Source: Marinifilum sp.
GTDB taxonomy: Bacteria > UBA9089 > CG2-30-40-21
Length of the DNA stretch: 50,908 nt
NCBI GenBank assembly: GCA_020717845.1
Contig: DYDG01000003.1
Span: 1 to 50,908 of the forward strand
Reading direction: 5' to 3'
The position numbers and the translations under genes were made by a program. A model generated the notes under the pieces. It was not told the DNA's origin and searched no databases. It worked only from the letters and a program-made list of their open reading frames with translations. Below are positions 40,513-49,547 of this stretch, piece by piece (positions within the stretch are counted from its first letter, which is position 1; each line of letters begins with the position of its first letter).

Positions 40513-41598
40513 CTACATACCACCCATTCTGCCTCTGCTTCCACCAAGCAATTGTTTCAAGCTTTCTGCATCTGGGGAATAGTTCAAGCAATCTTCATAA
40601 GTTACCTGTCCTGTATTATAGAGGTCAACTAAAGCCATATTCATACTTTGCATACCATGTTGTCTGCCAGATTGCATAACCGTATATGCTTGATGGATTT
40701 TACCATCTCTGATGAGGTTTCGTATAGCAGCTGTAGCAATTAAGATCTCAGAGGCAAGCACCCTTCCTTTGCCCATAGCATGGGGCAGAAGTACCTGCGA
40801 GAATATAGCCTGCAAAACAAAGGAAAGCTGTCCTCTTATCTGCGGCTGCTGATGACCTGGAAAAACATCGATAATACGGTTAACCGACTGAATAGCATCG
40901 GCTGTATGCAGGGTAGCAAACACTAAATGTCCTGTTTCAGCAATAGTTAGGGCCGCACCAATAGTTTCCAGATCACGCATTTCTCCTATGAGTATCACAT
41001 CTGGATCCTGTCGCAAGACATACTTTAGTGCCAGTGCAAAGCTCTTGGTATCACTCCCTACCTCTCTCTGACAGACAATAGCGTTTTTATGGCGATGTAA
41101 AAATTCGATAGGGTCTTCAATAGTAATGATATGCTCCCGTCGATTGGTATTAATATAATCGATCATAGCTGCCAGGGTTGTTGATTTCCCTGACCCTGTA
41201 GGACCTGTAATCAGCACCAGACCAGATGGCATCTCAGCAATATCTCGCACAATAGGCGGCAGATTTAACTTTTCAAGGGTTGGTATTTCATTGGGGATAC
41301 TCCTTAAGGCAGCACCCACTGTCCCCCTTTGACGAAAAACATTCATTCTGATTCTGCCCACATCCTTTACCCCAAAAGAAAGGTCTAATTCGTTCTCTTC
41401 CTCAAACCTTCTCTTGTGATCATCAGTCAGAATACTGTAGACCAATTGCTGACAGGATTCAGGGGTCAGCCTTTCACAGTCTTCTATCGGAGAAATAGAG
41501 CCGTCAATGCGAAGCTGTGGCGGAGCACCAATCAATAAATGAATATCCGATGCTTCCCTTTCTACCATTAGATGTACCAGAGATTCCATGCTATACAT
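40513..41598 (-). CDS. pilT: Type IV pilus retraction ATPase PilT
   Basis: This 361-residue secretion ATPase has Walker A GPTGSGKSTT, Asp box TIEDPIEFLH, Walker B RQDPDVILIGEMRD, His box TGHLVFATLHT, and the PilT-type AIRNLIRDGKIHQAYTVMQS near the C-terminus, which separates it from PilB. It drives pilus disassembly and twitching. I start at ATG 41598 (MYSMESLVHLM) with GGGAG upstream; an ATG at 41628 is possible. The C-terminus GGSRGRMGGM is unusually Gly-rich. Confidence 0.95.
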   Translation of the reverse strand: MYSMESLVHLMVEREASDIHLLIGAPPQLRIDGSISPIEDCERLTPESCQQLVYSILTDDHKRRFEEENELDLSFGVKDVGRIRMNVFRQRGTVGAALRSIPNEIPTLEKLNLPPIVRDIAEMPSGLVLITGPTGSGKSTTLAAMIDYINTNRREHIITIEDPIEFLHRHKNAIVCQREVGSDTKSFALALKYVLRQDPDVILIGEMRDLETIGAALTIAETGHLVFATLHTADAIQSVNRIIDVFPGHQQPQIRGQLSFVLQAIFSQVLLPHAMGKGRVLASEILIATAAIRNLIRDGKIHQAYTVMQSGRQHGMQSMNMALVDLYNTGQVTYEDCLNYSPDAESLKQLLGGSRGRMGGM

Positions 41599-41874
41599 AG
41601 TCTTTTGCACTCCCTTGTTGATGAGCATTCAACCATTAGCTTATAGCAATCAATAAAAACCACAAAAACAAATCATTCCATGTATGAAATATTCCTACCT
41701 GCGATTCAATGGGTAGGAGATGGTGCTGAACGCTTATCCTTATTAAATTTGAACCCATATCTTGTTATCGTCAAAATATAGGAAAATATTAAGCACAAAT
41801 ATAAAAAAATGTAACGTTTTTTTTGCTATTTTTTTGCTATAGCACAAACATTCTTGCTTGTGAGTTACATTTCC

Positions 41875-43656
41875 CTAATACTCCATCTTTTCTTCAAAGG
41901 TCAGTCGCAATACCTCTTCAACGGTTGTTAATCCTGCGACAACCTTTCTCAAGGCAGCCTCACGCAGGCTAATCATACCATTCTTCATGGCAGATTGTTT
42001 AATTATCTGGGATGGTTCACGGCTTAAGATAAGCTGTCGGACATCCTCTGTCAAAACCATTGCTTCAAAAACAGCCAATCTTCCCCTGTATCCAATACCA
42101 TTACACCGATCACATCCATTCCCTCGATAAAGGGTTACCTCTCGTTTTGAATCTATTTTCACCCCAATAGCTTGCAAATTCTTTGCTGATTCTTGATATG
42201 CCTCTTTGCACTCAGGGCATATCTTCCTGACCAACCTCTGGGCAATAGACATGATAACAGTTGATGAGATTAAAAACGGCTCTATGCCCATATTAATCAA
42301 TCGGGTAATAGCACCAGCCGAGTCATTGGTATGCAGGGTAGTAAAGACCAGATGCCCGGTTAAGGCTGCATTAATAGAAACCTCTGCTGTTTCTTTATCT
42401 CGTATCTCACCGACCATAATAATATCTGGATCCTGCCTTAAAAATGCCCTTAATCCATCTGTAAAATCAAATCCTATCTCTGGTTTTATTTGAACCTGAT
42501 TCACCCCTGGCAAAATATACTCTATTGGGTCCTCAATAGTAATAATATTTTTTGCTACAGCGTCTATAGACCTTAGTGTAGAATAAAGCGTCGTTGATTT
42601 CCCTGAACCTGTTGGTCCGGTCACAAGAATTATCCCATACGGGGCATGAACACATTTTCTAAATACATCTAATGCCTTTGCTTCAAACCCAAGATCATGA
42701 AGATCCAGGCATAGGGCTGAGGAATCAAGGATACGCATAACCACCTTTTCCCCAAATGCTGTAGGAATCATGGAAACACGAAAGTCAATATCCCTGCTCT
42801 CATACCTTACCTTAAACCTTCCATCCTGAGGCAGCCTCTTTTCTGCAATATCAAGACCAGACATGATTTTTATACGAGAAACAATAGCATTTTGATACTT
42901 TTTTGGTGGAGATGGCGCCTCGTATAATATTCCATCAATCCTTGTTCGAATCCTTACCTGATTCTCAAAGGGCTCTATATGAATATCAGAAGCCCTGTTG
43001 CGAATCGCATCCATCAGCATATAATTAACTAAGCTAACTACTGAGGCATCCTTACTCTCCTTGACCAATAAGGTAATGTCTTCTTTTTCAATATTTTGTT
43101 GAACAACCTCAACCCCGCCCTGTCCTTCTAACTTCTTTATAATATTTTCAACAGAGATTACCTTGCCGCAAACCTTTTCAATTGCCTTTTTCATCTCTGT
43201 TTCTGTAGCAATTACTGGTTGAATAATGCACTTGGTTCTGGCAGACAGGCTGTCTATAAGAAAGATATTTAATGGATCTGTAATAGCAACCGTTAATGTC
43301 TTATCCTTCTTACTTAATGGTAAAACCAGCTCCTTCTGGATAATGCTTTCAGGAATAATGCCTTTTATTGAGGAGTCTATATCATTTAGCTGTTCTTTTG
43401 TTGCCCTTGGTGTCTTTGTTTCTGAGGCTAAAAAATCAGCAATTTCTGTATCACCAATGATGCCTAATTCAACCAGCACACAGGCTAATCTTTCTCCCCC
43501 CCTTTTTTGGATATCTACTGCTTGTTTTAATTGGGTATAGTTTATGATACCCTTTTCTACCAGCATCTCTCCCAGGCGGCGTCTACCCTTAGGAGCAGGA
43601 CTGCTCTCTTCCTCATCTCCACTTCTTTCTACAGGTATCGTAGATGTTGCAGCCAC
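41875..43656 (-). CDS. pilB: Type IV pilus assembly ATPase PilB / GspE family
   Basis: The 593-residue protein has an N-terminal MshEN domain (RRLGEMLVEKGIINYTQLKQ), an N2-like region with ASDIHIEPFENQVRIRTRID, Walker A GPTGSGKSTT, Walker B RQDPDIIMVGEIRD, His box TGHLVFTTLHTNDS, and a C-terminal zinc site (CPEC then CDRC). It powers pilus extension or type II secretion. It is the first gene of pilB-pilT-pilC-pilin, with a consensus promoter 50-80 bases upstream. The 276-bp gap to pilT shows T-runs and a possible long-loop stem but no gene. Confidence 0.94.
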   Translation of the reverse strand: MAATSTIPVERSGDEEESSPAPKGRRRLGEMLVEKGIINYTQLKQAVDIQKRGGERLACVLVELGIIGDTEIADFLASETKTPRATKEQLNDIDSSIKGIIPESIIQKELVLPLSKKDKTLTVAITDPLNIFLIDSLSARTKCIIQPVIATETEMKKAIEKVCGKVISVENIIKKLEGQGGVEVVQQNIEKEDITLLVKESKDASVVSLVNYMLMDAIRNRASDIHIEPFENQVRIRTRIDGILYEAPSPPKKYQNAIVSRIKIMSGLDIAEKRLPQDGRFKVRYESRDIDFRVSMIPTAFGEKVVMRILDSSALCLDLHDLGFEAKALDVFRKCVHAPYGIILVTGPTGSGKSTTLYSTLRSIDAVAKNIITIEDPIEYILPGVNQVQIKPEIGFDFTDGLRAFLRQDPDIIMVGEIRDKETAEVSINAALTGHLVFTTLHTNDSAGAITRLINMGIEPFLISSTVIMSIAQRLVRKICPECKEAYQESAKNLQAIGVKIDSKREVTLYRGNGCDRCNGIGYRGRLAVFEAMVLTEDVRQLILSREPSQIIKQSAMKNGMISLREAALRKVVAGLTTVEEVLRLTFEEKMEY

Positions 43657-43708
43657 AGATTAACCTCATTTTTTTTATAAAAGATAAATTGACTATTTTA
43701 CATTATAG

Positions 43709-43737
43709 ATTATATACTATATTTATTAGATTGTCAA
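43709..43737 (-). promoter_or_regulatory. Consensus sigma-70 promoter of the pilB cluster
   Basis: Minus-strand TTGACA (43732-43737), 17-bp spacer, TATAAT (43709-43714): a perfect match to consensus, about 50 bases before the pilB ATG. Confidence 0.88.
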
Positions 43738-43780
43738 TAAAAAAATCATGTCCAGCAGCAATTCTCCAGCAAGATTAATG

Positions 43781-43809
43781 TTGACACAAATATAGATAGA
43801 TGGTATAAT
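43781..43809 (+). promoter_or_regulatory. Consensus sigma-70 promoter of the pepP-tyrS-aroF run
   Basis: TTGACA (43781-43786), 17-bp spacer, TATAAT (43804-43809), about 60 bases before the peptidase ATG. It is back to back with the pilB promoter, so both sides have consensus elements. Confidence 0.88.
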
Positions 43810-43870
43810 ATCTGGCATACTACCAGAGACTATTTGCCAAAGACAGAAACCAGGATGCAAGGACAACCAT

Positions 43871-44935
43871 ATGAAGTTACGACTAAAAAACTTACAGGAT
43901 ATTCTTCTGCAAAAGGGTATGGATGCCATCCTGATAACAAATATAGTTAATGTTCGATACCTGAGTGGTTTTACTGGTTCAAGCGGCGAGATTATTCTGA
44001 CACCAGCAAGTGCATATCTTGTTGTTGATGGAAGGTATTTTCAGCAGGCTGGTGATGAAACCAATGGCTTTGAATTGATAAAACGCACCGAATTATTGCC
44101 AAAGACATTGAAGGATTTCTTCTCACCGCAAGATAATATCCGTAGGCTTGGAATAGAGGCTGATCATCTGTCTTATCATCAGCATGAGGTATTTGCCAAA
44201 CACCTTGAGTTTTTGCAATTAATCCCAACAACAGGGATGGTTGTTGAGCAACGATGCATAAAATCACCAGAAGAGGTGCAAAAGATAAAGACAGCCTGTA
44301 AGATTGCTTTTGAGGTGTATAATAAAATTTTACCAATGGTAAAGCCTGGGATTTCAGAGATTGACCTGTTGTGTGAGATTGAATATCAAACAAAAAAAAG
44401 TAATGGGCAGGTAGCATTTGAGCCAATTATTGCCTCAGGTATTCGTTCCAGTCTGCCACATGCCAGGGCTTCAAGCAGGGTAATTCAGGATAGAGAGCCC
44501 ATTCTTATTGATTGGGGTGTTGGTTATGAAGGGTATCATTGCGATATTACCCGGGTTATTGTTCCAGATGGTGTCTTGCCCAAATTCCAGGATATGTATC
44601 GAGCAGTAAAAGAGACGCATTCTCAAGTCATTAGAATGCTTAAACCAGGGATAAGGTTTGAGGAGATAAATGAGGCAGGCAAAAATATCCTGACTCAATT
44701 TGGATATGGTGATTTTTGGCTGCACAAGATTGGACATGGCATAGGGTTAGAGGTTCACGAAAAGCTGAGCAATGAGGATGATGCAATACTAATGCCTAAC
44801 ATGGTCATAACCATAGAGCCTGGTGCATATATCCCACAGATTGGCGGCGTTAGGGTTGAGGATACGGTGCTGATTACAGATGATGGCTGCGAGGTGTTGA
44901 GCAAGGAAATAGTATCCCATGATATTTTGAATTAA
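43871..44935 (+). CDS. pepP: Xaa-Pro aminopeptidase (M24B family)
   Basis: The 354-residue protein has an N-terminal creatinase-like domain (NVRYLSGFTGSSGEIILT) and a C-terminal pita-bread domain with the five metal ligands visible: Asp in LIDWGVGYEGYH, Asp in CDITRV, His in IGHGIGLEVHE, Glu in TIEPGAY and Glu in VRVEDTVL. It removes N-terminal residues preceding proline. Length is typical of the short PepQ/PepP-type enzymes; aminopeptidase versus prolidase cannot be told apart here. tyrS follows 13 bp downstream. Confidence 0.92.
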   Translation: MKLRLKNLQDILLQKGMDAILITNIVNVRYLSGFTGSSGEIILTPASAYLVVDGRYFQQAGDETNGFELIKRTELLPKTLKDFFSPQDNIRRLGIEADHLSYHQHEVFAKHLEFLQLIPTTGMVVEQRCIKSPEEVQKIKTACKIAFEVYNKILPMVKPGISEIDLLCEIEYQTKKSNGQVAFEPIIASGIRSSLPHARASSRVIQDREPILIDWGVGYEGYHCDITRVIVPDGVLPKFQDMYRAVKETHSQVIRMLKPGIRFEEINEAGKNILTQFGYGDFWLHKIGHGIGLEVHEKLSNEDDAILMPNMVITIEPGAYIPQIGGVRVEDTVLITDDGCEVLSKEIVSHDILN

Positions 44936-44948
44936 AGGAGATAACTCT

Positions 44949-46265
44949 ATGTATAGGAAAGTGATCAATACATTAGCTATATTAAAAGAAAGAGGATTTA
45001 TTAAGCAATGTACAGGTGGAGAAGGAGAAGATTTAGAAAAATTAATGTCTCATTCAAAGATAACATATTATATTGGCTTCGATCCAACGGCTGATAGTCT
45101 GCATGTTGGGAGCCTTGTCCCGATTATGGCTATAGCTCACTTACAGCAGGATGGGCATATCCCTATTGTAATTATCGGTGGTGGCACTACAATGATCGGA
45201 GATCCAAGCGGGAAAACGGAGATGAGACGCATAATGACACAAGATGAAATAGAGACAAATGGAGGAAAAATACTTGAACAATTAAAACGATATATTGAAT
45301 TTGGAAATTCGGAAAATTCGGAAAATGCTGGAATATTTCTTAATAATGCGGAATGGCTTTTAGACCTGAATTACATTGAATTTATGAGAGATATTGGTCG
45401 ATATTTTAAGGTAAATGAAATGATTAAGAATGAAACTTATCGCCAGCGGCTTGAGCGAGAAGAAGGTCTTTCTTTTATTGAATTTAATTACCAATTACTT
45501 CAAGCATATGATTTCTTAATCTTATTCGATAAGTATAATTGTGTGCTGCAAATGGGCGGAGATGACCAATGGGGAAATATCCTTGCTGGTATTGATCTTG
45601 TCAGACGAACAAGATTTCAAAATGTTTGCGGTTTAACGTTTCCTCTTCTGACAACAGCTCGCGGACAAAAAATGGGCAAGACAGAATCTGGAACTATATG
45701 GCTTGATAGCAATAAAACATCTCCATACGAATTTTATCAATATTGGATAAATACTGATGATAGAGACGTTATCAAATTTTTAGCACTATTCACCTTTTTG
45801 CCAATGGATGAAATTGATGAACTTAAGAAATTGACAGGAGAAGATATCCGAAAAGCAAAAGAGATCCTCGCATATGAAGTTACAAAATTGGCTCATAGTG
45901 AAATGGAAGCAAAAAAAGCCCAAGAATCTTCCAAAGTTTTGTTTGCGAAAAATTCTGGAGGAGATCTATCAGCCGTTCCAACAACCGTAATGAATCGAGA
46001 AAGATTTGTGAATGGAATTTCAGTAATTGATTTGTTTTTTGAAACCAGTCTTATTACTACCAAAACAGCGGCAAGACGATTAATTGAGCAAGGAGGTGCA
46101 TATGTTAATGGAAAAAAAATCACGATTAATATGATTGTAACTGAAGATTATTTAGAAAATAATATTTTATTATTACGTTCCGGCAAAAAAAACTATCATC
46201 AAATTATTGTAACAGAAGATACTATGAAGCCTTGTGGTGAAATAAAACATCATGCTGTTGATTAG
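44949..46265 (+). CDS. tyrS: Tyrosyl-tRNA synthetase
   Basis: This 438-residue class I synthetase has YIGFDPTADSLHVGSLVP (HIGH-like LHVG), QMGGDDQWGNILAGIDLVRR, KMGKTESGTIWLD (KMSKS-like) and a C-terminal S4 RNA-binding domain (LITTKTAARRLIEQGGAYVN). It charges tRNA-Tyr. The insertion FGNSENSENAG near residue 118 comes from a small ATTCGGAAA tandem repeat. The gene looks more AT-rich than its neighbours, but I have not measured this. AAAGGAGA precedes the ATG. Confidence 0.96.
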   Translation: MYRKVINTLAILKERGFIKQCTGGEGEDLEKLMSHSKITYYIGFDPTADSLHVGSLVPIMAIAHLQQDGHIPIVIIGGGTTMIGDPSGKTEMRRIMTQDEIETNGGKILEQLKRYIEFGNSENSENAGIFLNNAEWLLDLNYIEFMRDIGRYFKVNEMIKNETYRQRLEREEGLSFIEFNYQLLQAYDFLILFDKYNCVLQMGGDDQWGNILAGIDLVRRTRFQNVCGLTFPLLTTARGQKMGKTESGTIWLDSNKTSPYEFYQYWINTDDRDVIKFLALFTFLPMDEIDELKKLTGEDIRKAKEILAYEVTKLAHSEMEAKKAQESSKVLFAKNSGGDLSAVPTTVMNRERFVNGISVIDLFFETSLITTKTAARRLIEQGGAYVNGKKITINMIVTEDYLENNILLLRSGKKNYHQIIVTEDTMKPCGEIKHHAVD

Positions 46266-46319
46266 CAGGTATTTTATCGTTTTGCGTAAGTTTTGAATAT
46301 AGGATTAGGAGGATAAAGG

Positions 46320-47333
46320 ATGATTATCGTGTTAAAACCAGATGTGACGAACGAACAGATTGAACATGTTGTCAGCAAACTTAGGGGCTGGGAGATGGAT
46401 CCCCATGTCTCAAGCGGGACAGAGCGGACAATTATTGGGGTAATTGGAGATGACAGGAAACTGTCCATGTGTCCTATTGAAGCTATTCCTGGTGTAGAGA
46501 GGATTATGCCGATATTAAAACCCTATAAGATGGCTTCTCGTGATTTTCGGGCACAAAGAACTACGATTAAGGTAAGGGATGTTGTTGTTGGAGATAAGCA
46601 GGTTGTGCTAATAGCCGGTCCCTGCTCTGTTGAGTCAAGGGAGCAGATAATAGAGACGGCTAAGGCTGTAAAGGCAGCCGGGGCACATATGCTGCGGGGC
46701 GGGGCATATAAACCGCGAACATCACCCTATGCCTTTCAAGGGTTAGGCGAGGAAGGTCTTAAGTATCTTGCTGAGGCAAGAGATGTTACAGGATTACCAG
46801 TTGTTACAGAGCTTATGGATACTAAGGATACTGAGCTTGTAGCAGAGTATGCCGATATTATTCAGATAGGTGCCAGAAACATGCAAAACTTTAGCCTGTT
46901 GAAGGCAGTTGGCTGTGTTTCAAACCCTATTCTTTTGAAACGTGGTCACGCAGCGACGATAAGTGAATGGCTGATGTCTGCTGAATATATTATGCATGCC
47001 GGCAACCAGCAGGTTATCCTGTGTGAACGAGGGATAAGGACATTTGAAACTGCTACAAGAAATACCCTTGACCTGTCTGCGGTACCAGTGGTTAAAGAAT
47101 TAAGCCATTTGCCAGTTATCGTTGACCCAAGCCATGGCGGCGGCAAGAGGTCATTGGTTGCCCCGCTTTCTAAGGCAGCCATTGCCTGCGGAACAGATGG
47201 TCTGGCTATTGAGGTTCACTTAAACCCTGAAGAGGCACTCTCTGATGGGGAGCAATCCTTGCTGCCGCAGGACTTTGAGGTGCTGGTTCGTGAACTAAGG
47301 ATAGTGGCTGAGGCAGTTGGAAGAAGCTGTTGA
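46320..47333 (+). CDS. aroF: 3-deoxy-7-phosphoheptulonate synthase (type I-beta DAHP synthase)
   Basis: The 337-residue protein has an N-terminal ferredoxin-like regulatory domain ([20 protein letters not shown], about 1-70), which binds aromatic feedback inhibitors in Thermotoga-type enzymes, then the TIM-barrel core with [35 protein letters not shown] and [11 protein letters not shown]. It condenses PEP with erythrose 4-phosphate, the first step to chorismate. AGGAGGA precedes the ATG. trpB lies two genes downstream, so the run is partly an aromatic amino acid cluster. Confidence 0.96.
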   Translation: MIIVLKPDVTNEQIEHVVSKLRGWEMDPHVSSGTERTIIGVIGDDRKLSMCPIEAIPGVERIMPILKPYKMASRDFRAQRTTIKVRDVVVGDKQVVLIAGPCSVESREQIIETAKAVKAAGAHMLRGGAYKPRTSPYAFQGLGEEGLKYLAEARDVTGLPVVTELMDTKDTELVAEYADIIQIGARNMQNFSLLKAVGCVSNPILLKRGHAATISEWLMSAEYIMHAGNQQVILCERGIRTFETATRNTLDLSAVPVVKELSHLPVIVDPSHGGGKRSLVAPLSKAAIACGTDGLAIEVHLNPEEALSDGEQSLLPQDFEVLVRELRIVAEAVGRSC

Positions 47334-47340
47334 GGGAAAT

Positions 47341-48525
47341 ATGGATTGGAATGAATTAAACAAATTGAGAAAAAATCTTGAGTCTGATCGAACGGAACGT
47401 AAACGGAATATGTCTGATAAAGACAAGATTTGTCAGGCTATTTGTGCCTTTGCTAATGACCTCCCAAATCATCAAAAGCCAGGATATATATTTATTGGGA
47501 TAAATGATGATGGGACACTTAGTAATCTCAAGATCACTGATGAGATATTAAAAGAATTGGCAAGCATTAGATCTGATGGTAATATCCTTCCACAACCAAT
47601 AATGAATGTTCAAAAACATTCATTTGAAGAAAAGGATGTGGCTGTAGTAGAGGTGTTTCCCAGTGAAATGCCACCAGTACGATATAATGGTGTTACCTGG
47701 ATTCGAGTAGGTCCTCGTCGAGCTATGGCAACCCGTGAAGAGGAAAGACGCTTGACAGAAAAGAGAAGGGTTGCTAATCTTTCATTTGATTTGCAACCTG
47801 TCCGTGGTGCAACAATAAAAGATATCTCTGTAAAATTATTTCAAAATGAATACCTTCCGTATGCTGTAGCTCCAGAGGTTCTTGAAGAAAACAATAGAAC
47901 CCCTGAAGAGCAGATGGCTTCGAGTAGATTTTTATCAGGATCTGATGGGTGTCCTACTATGCTGGGGATACTTATGCTGGGAAATAATCCTCAAGATTGG
48001 CTTCCCGGAGCATATGTTCAATTTCTGCGAATCGAAGGGTCTGAGTTGACAGATTTTATTAAGAACGAAAAGAAGATTACCAGTGTTTTATCACAGCAGT
48101 TGCGAGAATTAGATGAATTGATTGCTCTAAATATCTCTACCTCTGTTGAGATTCCTTCTTATGGATCAGAGATTCGCATTCCAGACTACCCGGTGAAAGC
48201 TATTCAGCAGATTATCCGTAATGCGATTATGCATCGAAATTATGAAGGAACCAATGCCCCGGTGAGATTTTATTGGTATTCAGATAGGATAGAGATTCAG
48301 AGCCCTGGTGGATTATATGGACAGGTAACACCTGAGAACTTTCGGTCAACTACAGATTACAGAAATCCAGCAATTGCAGAGGCAATGAAGGTTATGGGAT
48401 TTGTTCAACGCTTTGGGGTTGGGATTCAGATGGCAGATAAAGAGATGGCAAAAAATGGCAATCCACCCATGGAGTTTCAGTTTGAGCCAACATGCATCAA
48501 TATAACCTTGAGGAAACGAGCATGA
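47341..48525 (+). CDS. AlbA_2 (Schlafen-like) DNA/RNA-binding protein with C-terminal ATPase-like domain
   Basis: In this 394-residue protein residues about 5-130 match the AlbA_2/Schlafen fold (KICQAICAFANDLPNHQKPG, YIFIGINDDGTLSNL, NGVTWIRVGPRRAMATREEE). Residues about 270-390 match the HATPase_c_4 type region of this family (AIQQIIRNAIMHRNYEGTNA, RIEIQSPGGLYGQVT). Proteins of this plan are predicted nucleic-acid-binding ATPases; some belong to phage-defence or stress loci, but most are uncharacterised. GAGG precedes ATG 47341, seven bases after the aroF stop. Its stop overlaps the ParA-like ATG (ATGA), so the two products probably act together. Confidence 0.85.
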   Translation: MDWNELNKLRKNLESDRTERKRNMSDKDKICQAICAFANDLPNHQKPGYIFIGINDDGTLSNLKITDEILKELASIRSDGNILPQPIMNVQKHSFEEKDVAVVEVFPSEMPPVRYNGVTWIRVGPRRAMATREEERRLTEKRRVANLSFDLQPVRGATIKDISVKLFQNEYLPYAVAPEVLEENNRTPEEQMASSRFLSGSDGCPTMLGILMLGNNPQDWLPGAYVQFLRIEGSELTDFIKNEKKITSVLSQQLRELDELIALNISTSVEIPSYGSEIRIPDYPVKAIQQIIRNAIMHRNYEGTNAPVRFYWYSDRIEIQSPGGLYGQVTPENFRSTTDYRNPAIAEAMKVMGFVQRFGVGIQMADKEMAKNGNPPMEFQFEPTCINITLRKRA

Positions 48526-49535
48526 TTCCCAAAATTATCGGTTTATTTAATAGCAAGAGTGGTGTGGGGACAACTACTGTGGTCTATCATCTTGCCCATA
48601 TCTTTTCCAAAATGGGTCATTCAGTATTAGCCATTGACCTTGACCCACAGGCAGACCTGACCTTAGCCTTCTTCGATGAAATAGAAATGACACAACATCA
48701 GGTGGATAGTAAAACTATTTTTGCCTGTCTTGAACCAATGATAGATGGGGTGGGTGATATTCAAGAACCTCAACCAATAAAAATCAGGGATGGGCTGTTT
48801 GTAATTGATGGAGACTTGAATCTAAATCTTTTTGAGGATAACCTCATCGATGCCTGGCAAAAAAATTATGAGGGTAAAGAGGATGCTTTGCGAATAACCA
48901 CTGCCTTTTATCGCATCATGCTTAGTGGGGCAGAAAAATGTGGAGCAGAGATTATTCTGGTAGATGTTGGTCCTAATCTGGGGGCTATTAATCGAGCCGC
49001 TGTATTATCCATGGATTACCTTGTATTACCGATAATGTTTGATCCCTTCTCCATGCAAAGGATGCAATACATAGGGAGATATGTATGTAACTGGCAACAA
49101 AACTGGAAAACTATTATCCAGAAATATGGCAAAGGCTGGAACATCCCTATCCCCAAAGGAGAGGTAATACCAATTGGCTATGTAGTTTTATATCATGCAA
49201 GGCGACAGAGTATTCCATTGAGCCTTTGTATGCAGTATGCAGAAGGTAGCACCAGTGCAGATGCTTTCATTTCACAACTATATCGGCAATCTTTCACTAA
49301 CGTTTTTTCTGACAGTGGGATAGAATTCCCAGATTCAAATTGTCTTGGCAGCCTGCAATCTTATCGCAATCTGATGCCTATGGCTCAGGAAGCAATTAAA
49401 CCGGTTTTTGACCTGTTACCAGCTGATGGAGCCATTGGTGGGCATACAAATCTGGTAGGAATAGCCTACCATGAATTCAAGGCTCTGGCAGAAAACATCA
49501 TAGCTCGAACGAGCCAAAACGTCCAGCCAGAATAA
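48522..49535 (+). CDS. ParA-family ATPase-like protein
   Basis: The 337-residue protein has a deviant Walker A IGLFNSKSGVGTTT, Walker A'-type VLAIDLDPQADLTLAFF and EIILVDVGPNLGAINRAAVL, all typical of ParA/Soj/AAA_31 proteins. The signature Lys (SKSG) is kept but the P-loop Lys of GKT is replaced by Thr, as in CpaE-like relatives, so ATP hydrolysis may be weak. The C-terminal third (about 190-337) has no recognisable domain. No parB-like gene or parS cluster is visible. ATG 48522 overlaps the upstream stop, with GAGG before it. A partner role with the AlbA_2 ATPase is inferred. Confidence 0.86.
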   Translation: MIPKIIGLFNSKSGVGTTTVVYHLAHIFSKMGHSVLAIDLDPQADLTLAFFDEIEMTQHQVDSKTIFACLEPMIDGVGDIQEPQPIKIRDGLFVIDGDLNLNLFEDNLIDAWQKNYEGKEDALRITTAFYRIMLSGAEKCGAEIILVDVGPNLGAINRAAVLSMDYLVLPIMFDPFSMQRMQYIGRYVCNWQQNWKTIIQKYGKGWNIPIPKGEVIPIGYVVLYHARRQSIPLSLCMQYAEGSTSADAFISQLYRQSFTNVFSDSGIEFPDSNCLGSLQSYRNLMPMAQEAIKPVFDLLPADGAIGGHTNLVGIAYHEFKALAENIIARTSQNVQPE

Positions 49536-49547
49536 AGGAGATAAGTC

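Noticed and set aside
40405-40632. Plus-strand 75-residue frame beginning MYWVKLIAICHNS
   Set aside because: It starts inside the 119-bp repeat element and runs antisense through the pilT end; no ribosome site and no protein family.
44949-46265. tyrS as a recent horizontal acquisition
   Set aside because: It looks more AT-rich than its neighbours by eye, but no composition was computed and there are no mobile-element marks around it.
48522-49535. Chromosome partition locus near the origin
   Set aside because: There is no parB, parS cluster, gidA/B or dnaA-type gene nearby, and the P-loop is atypical.
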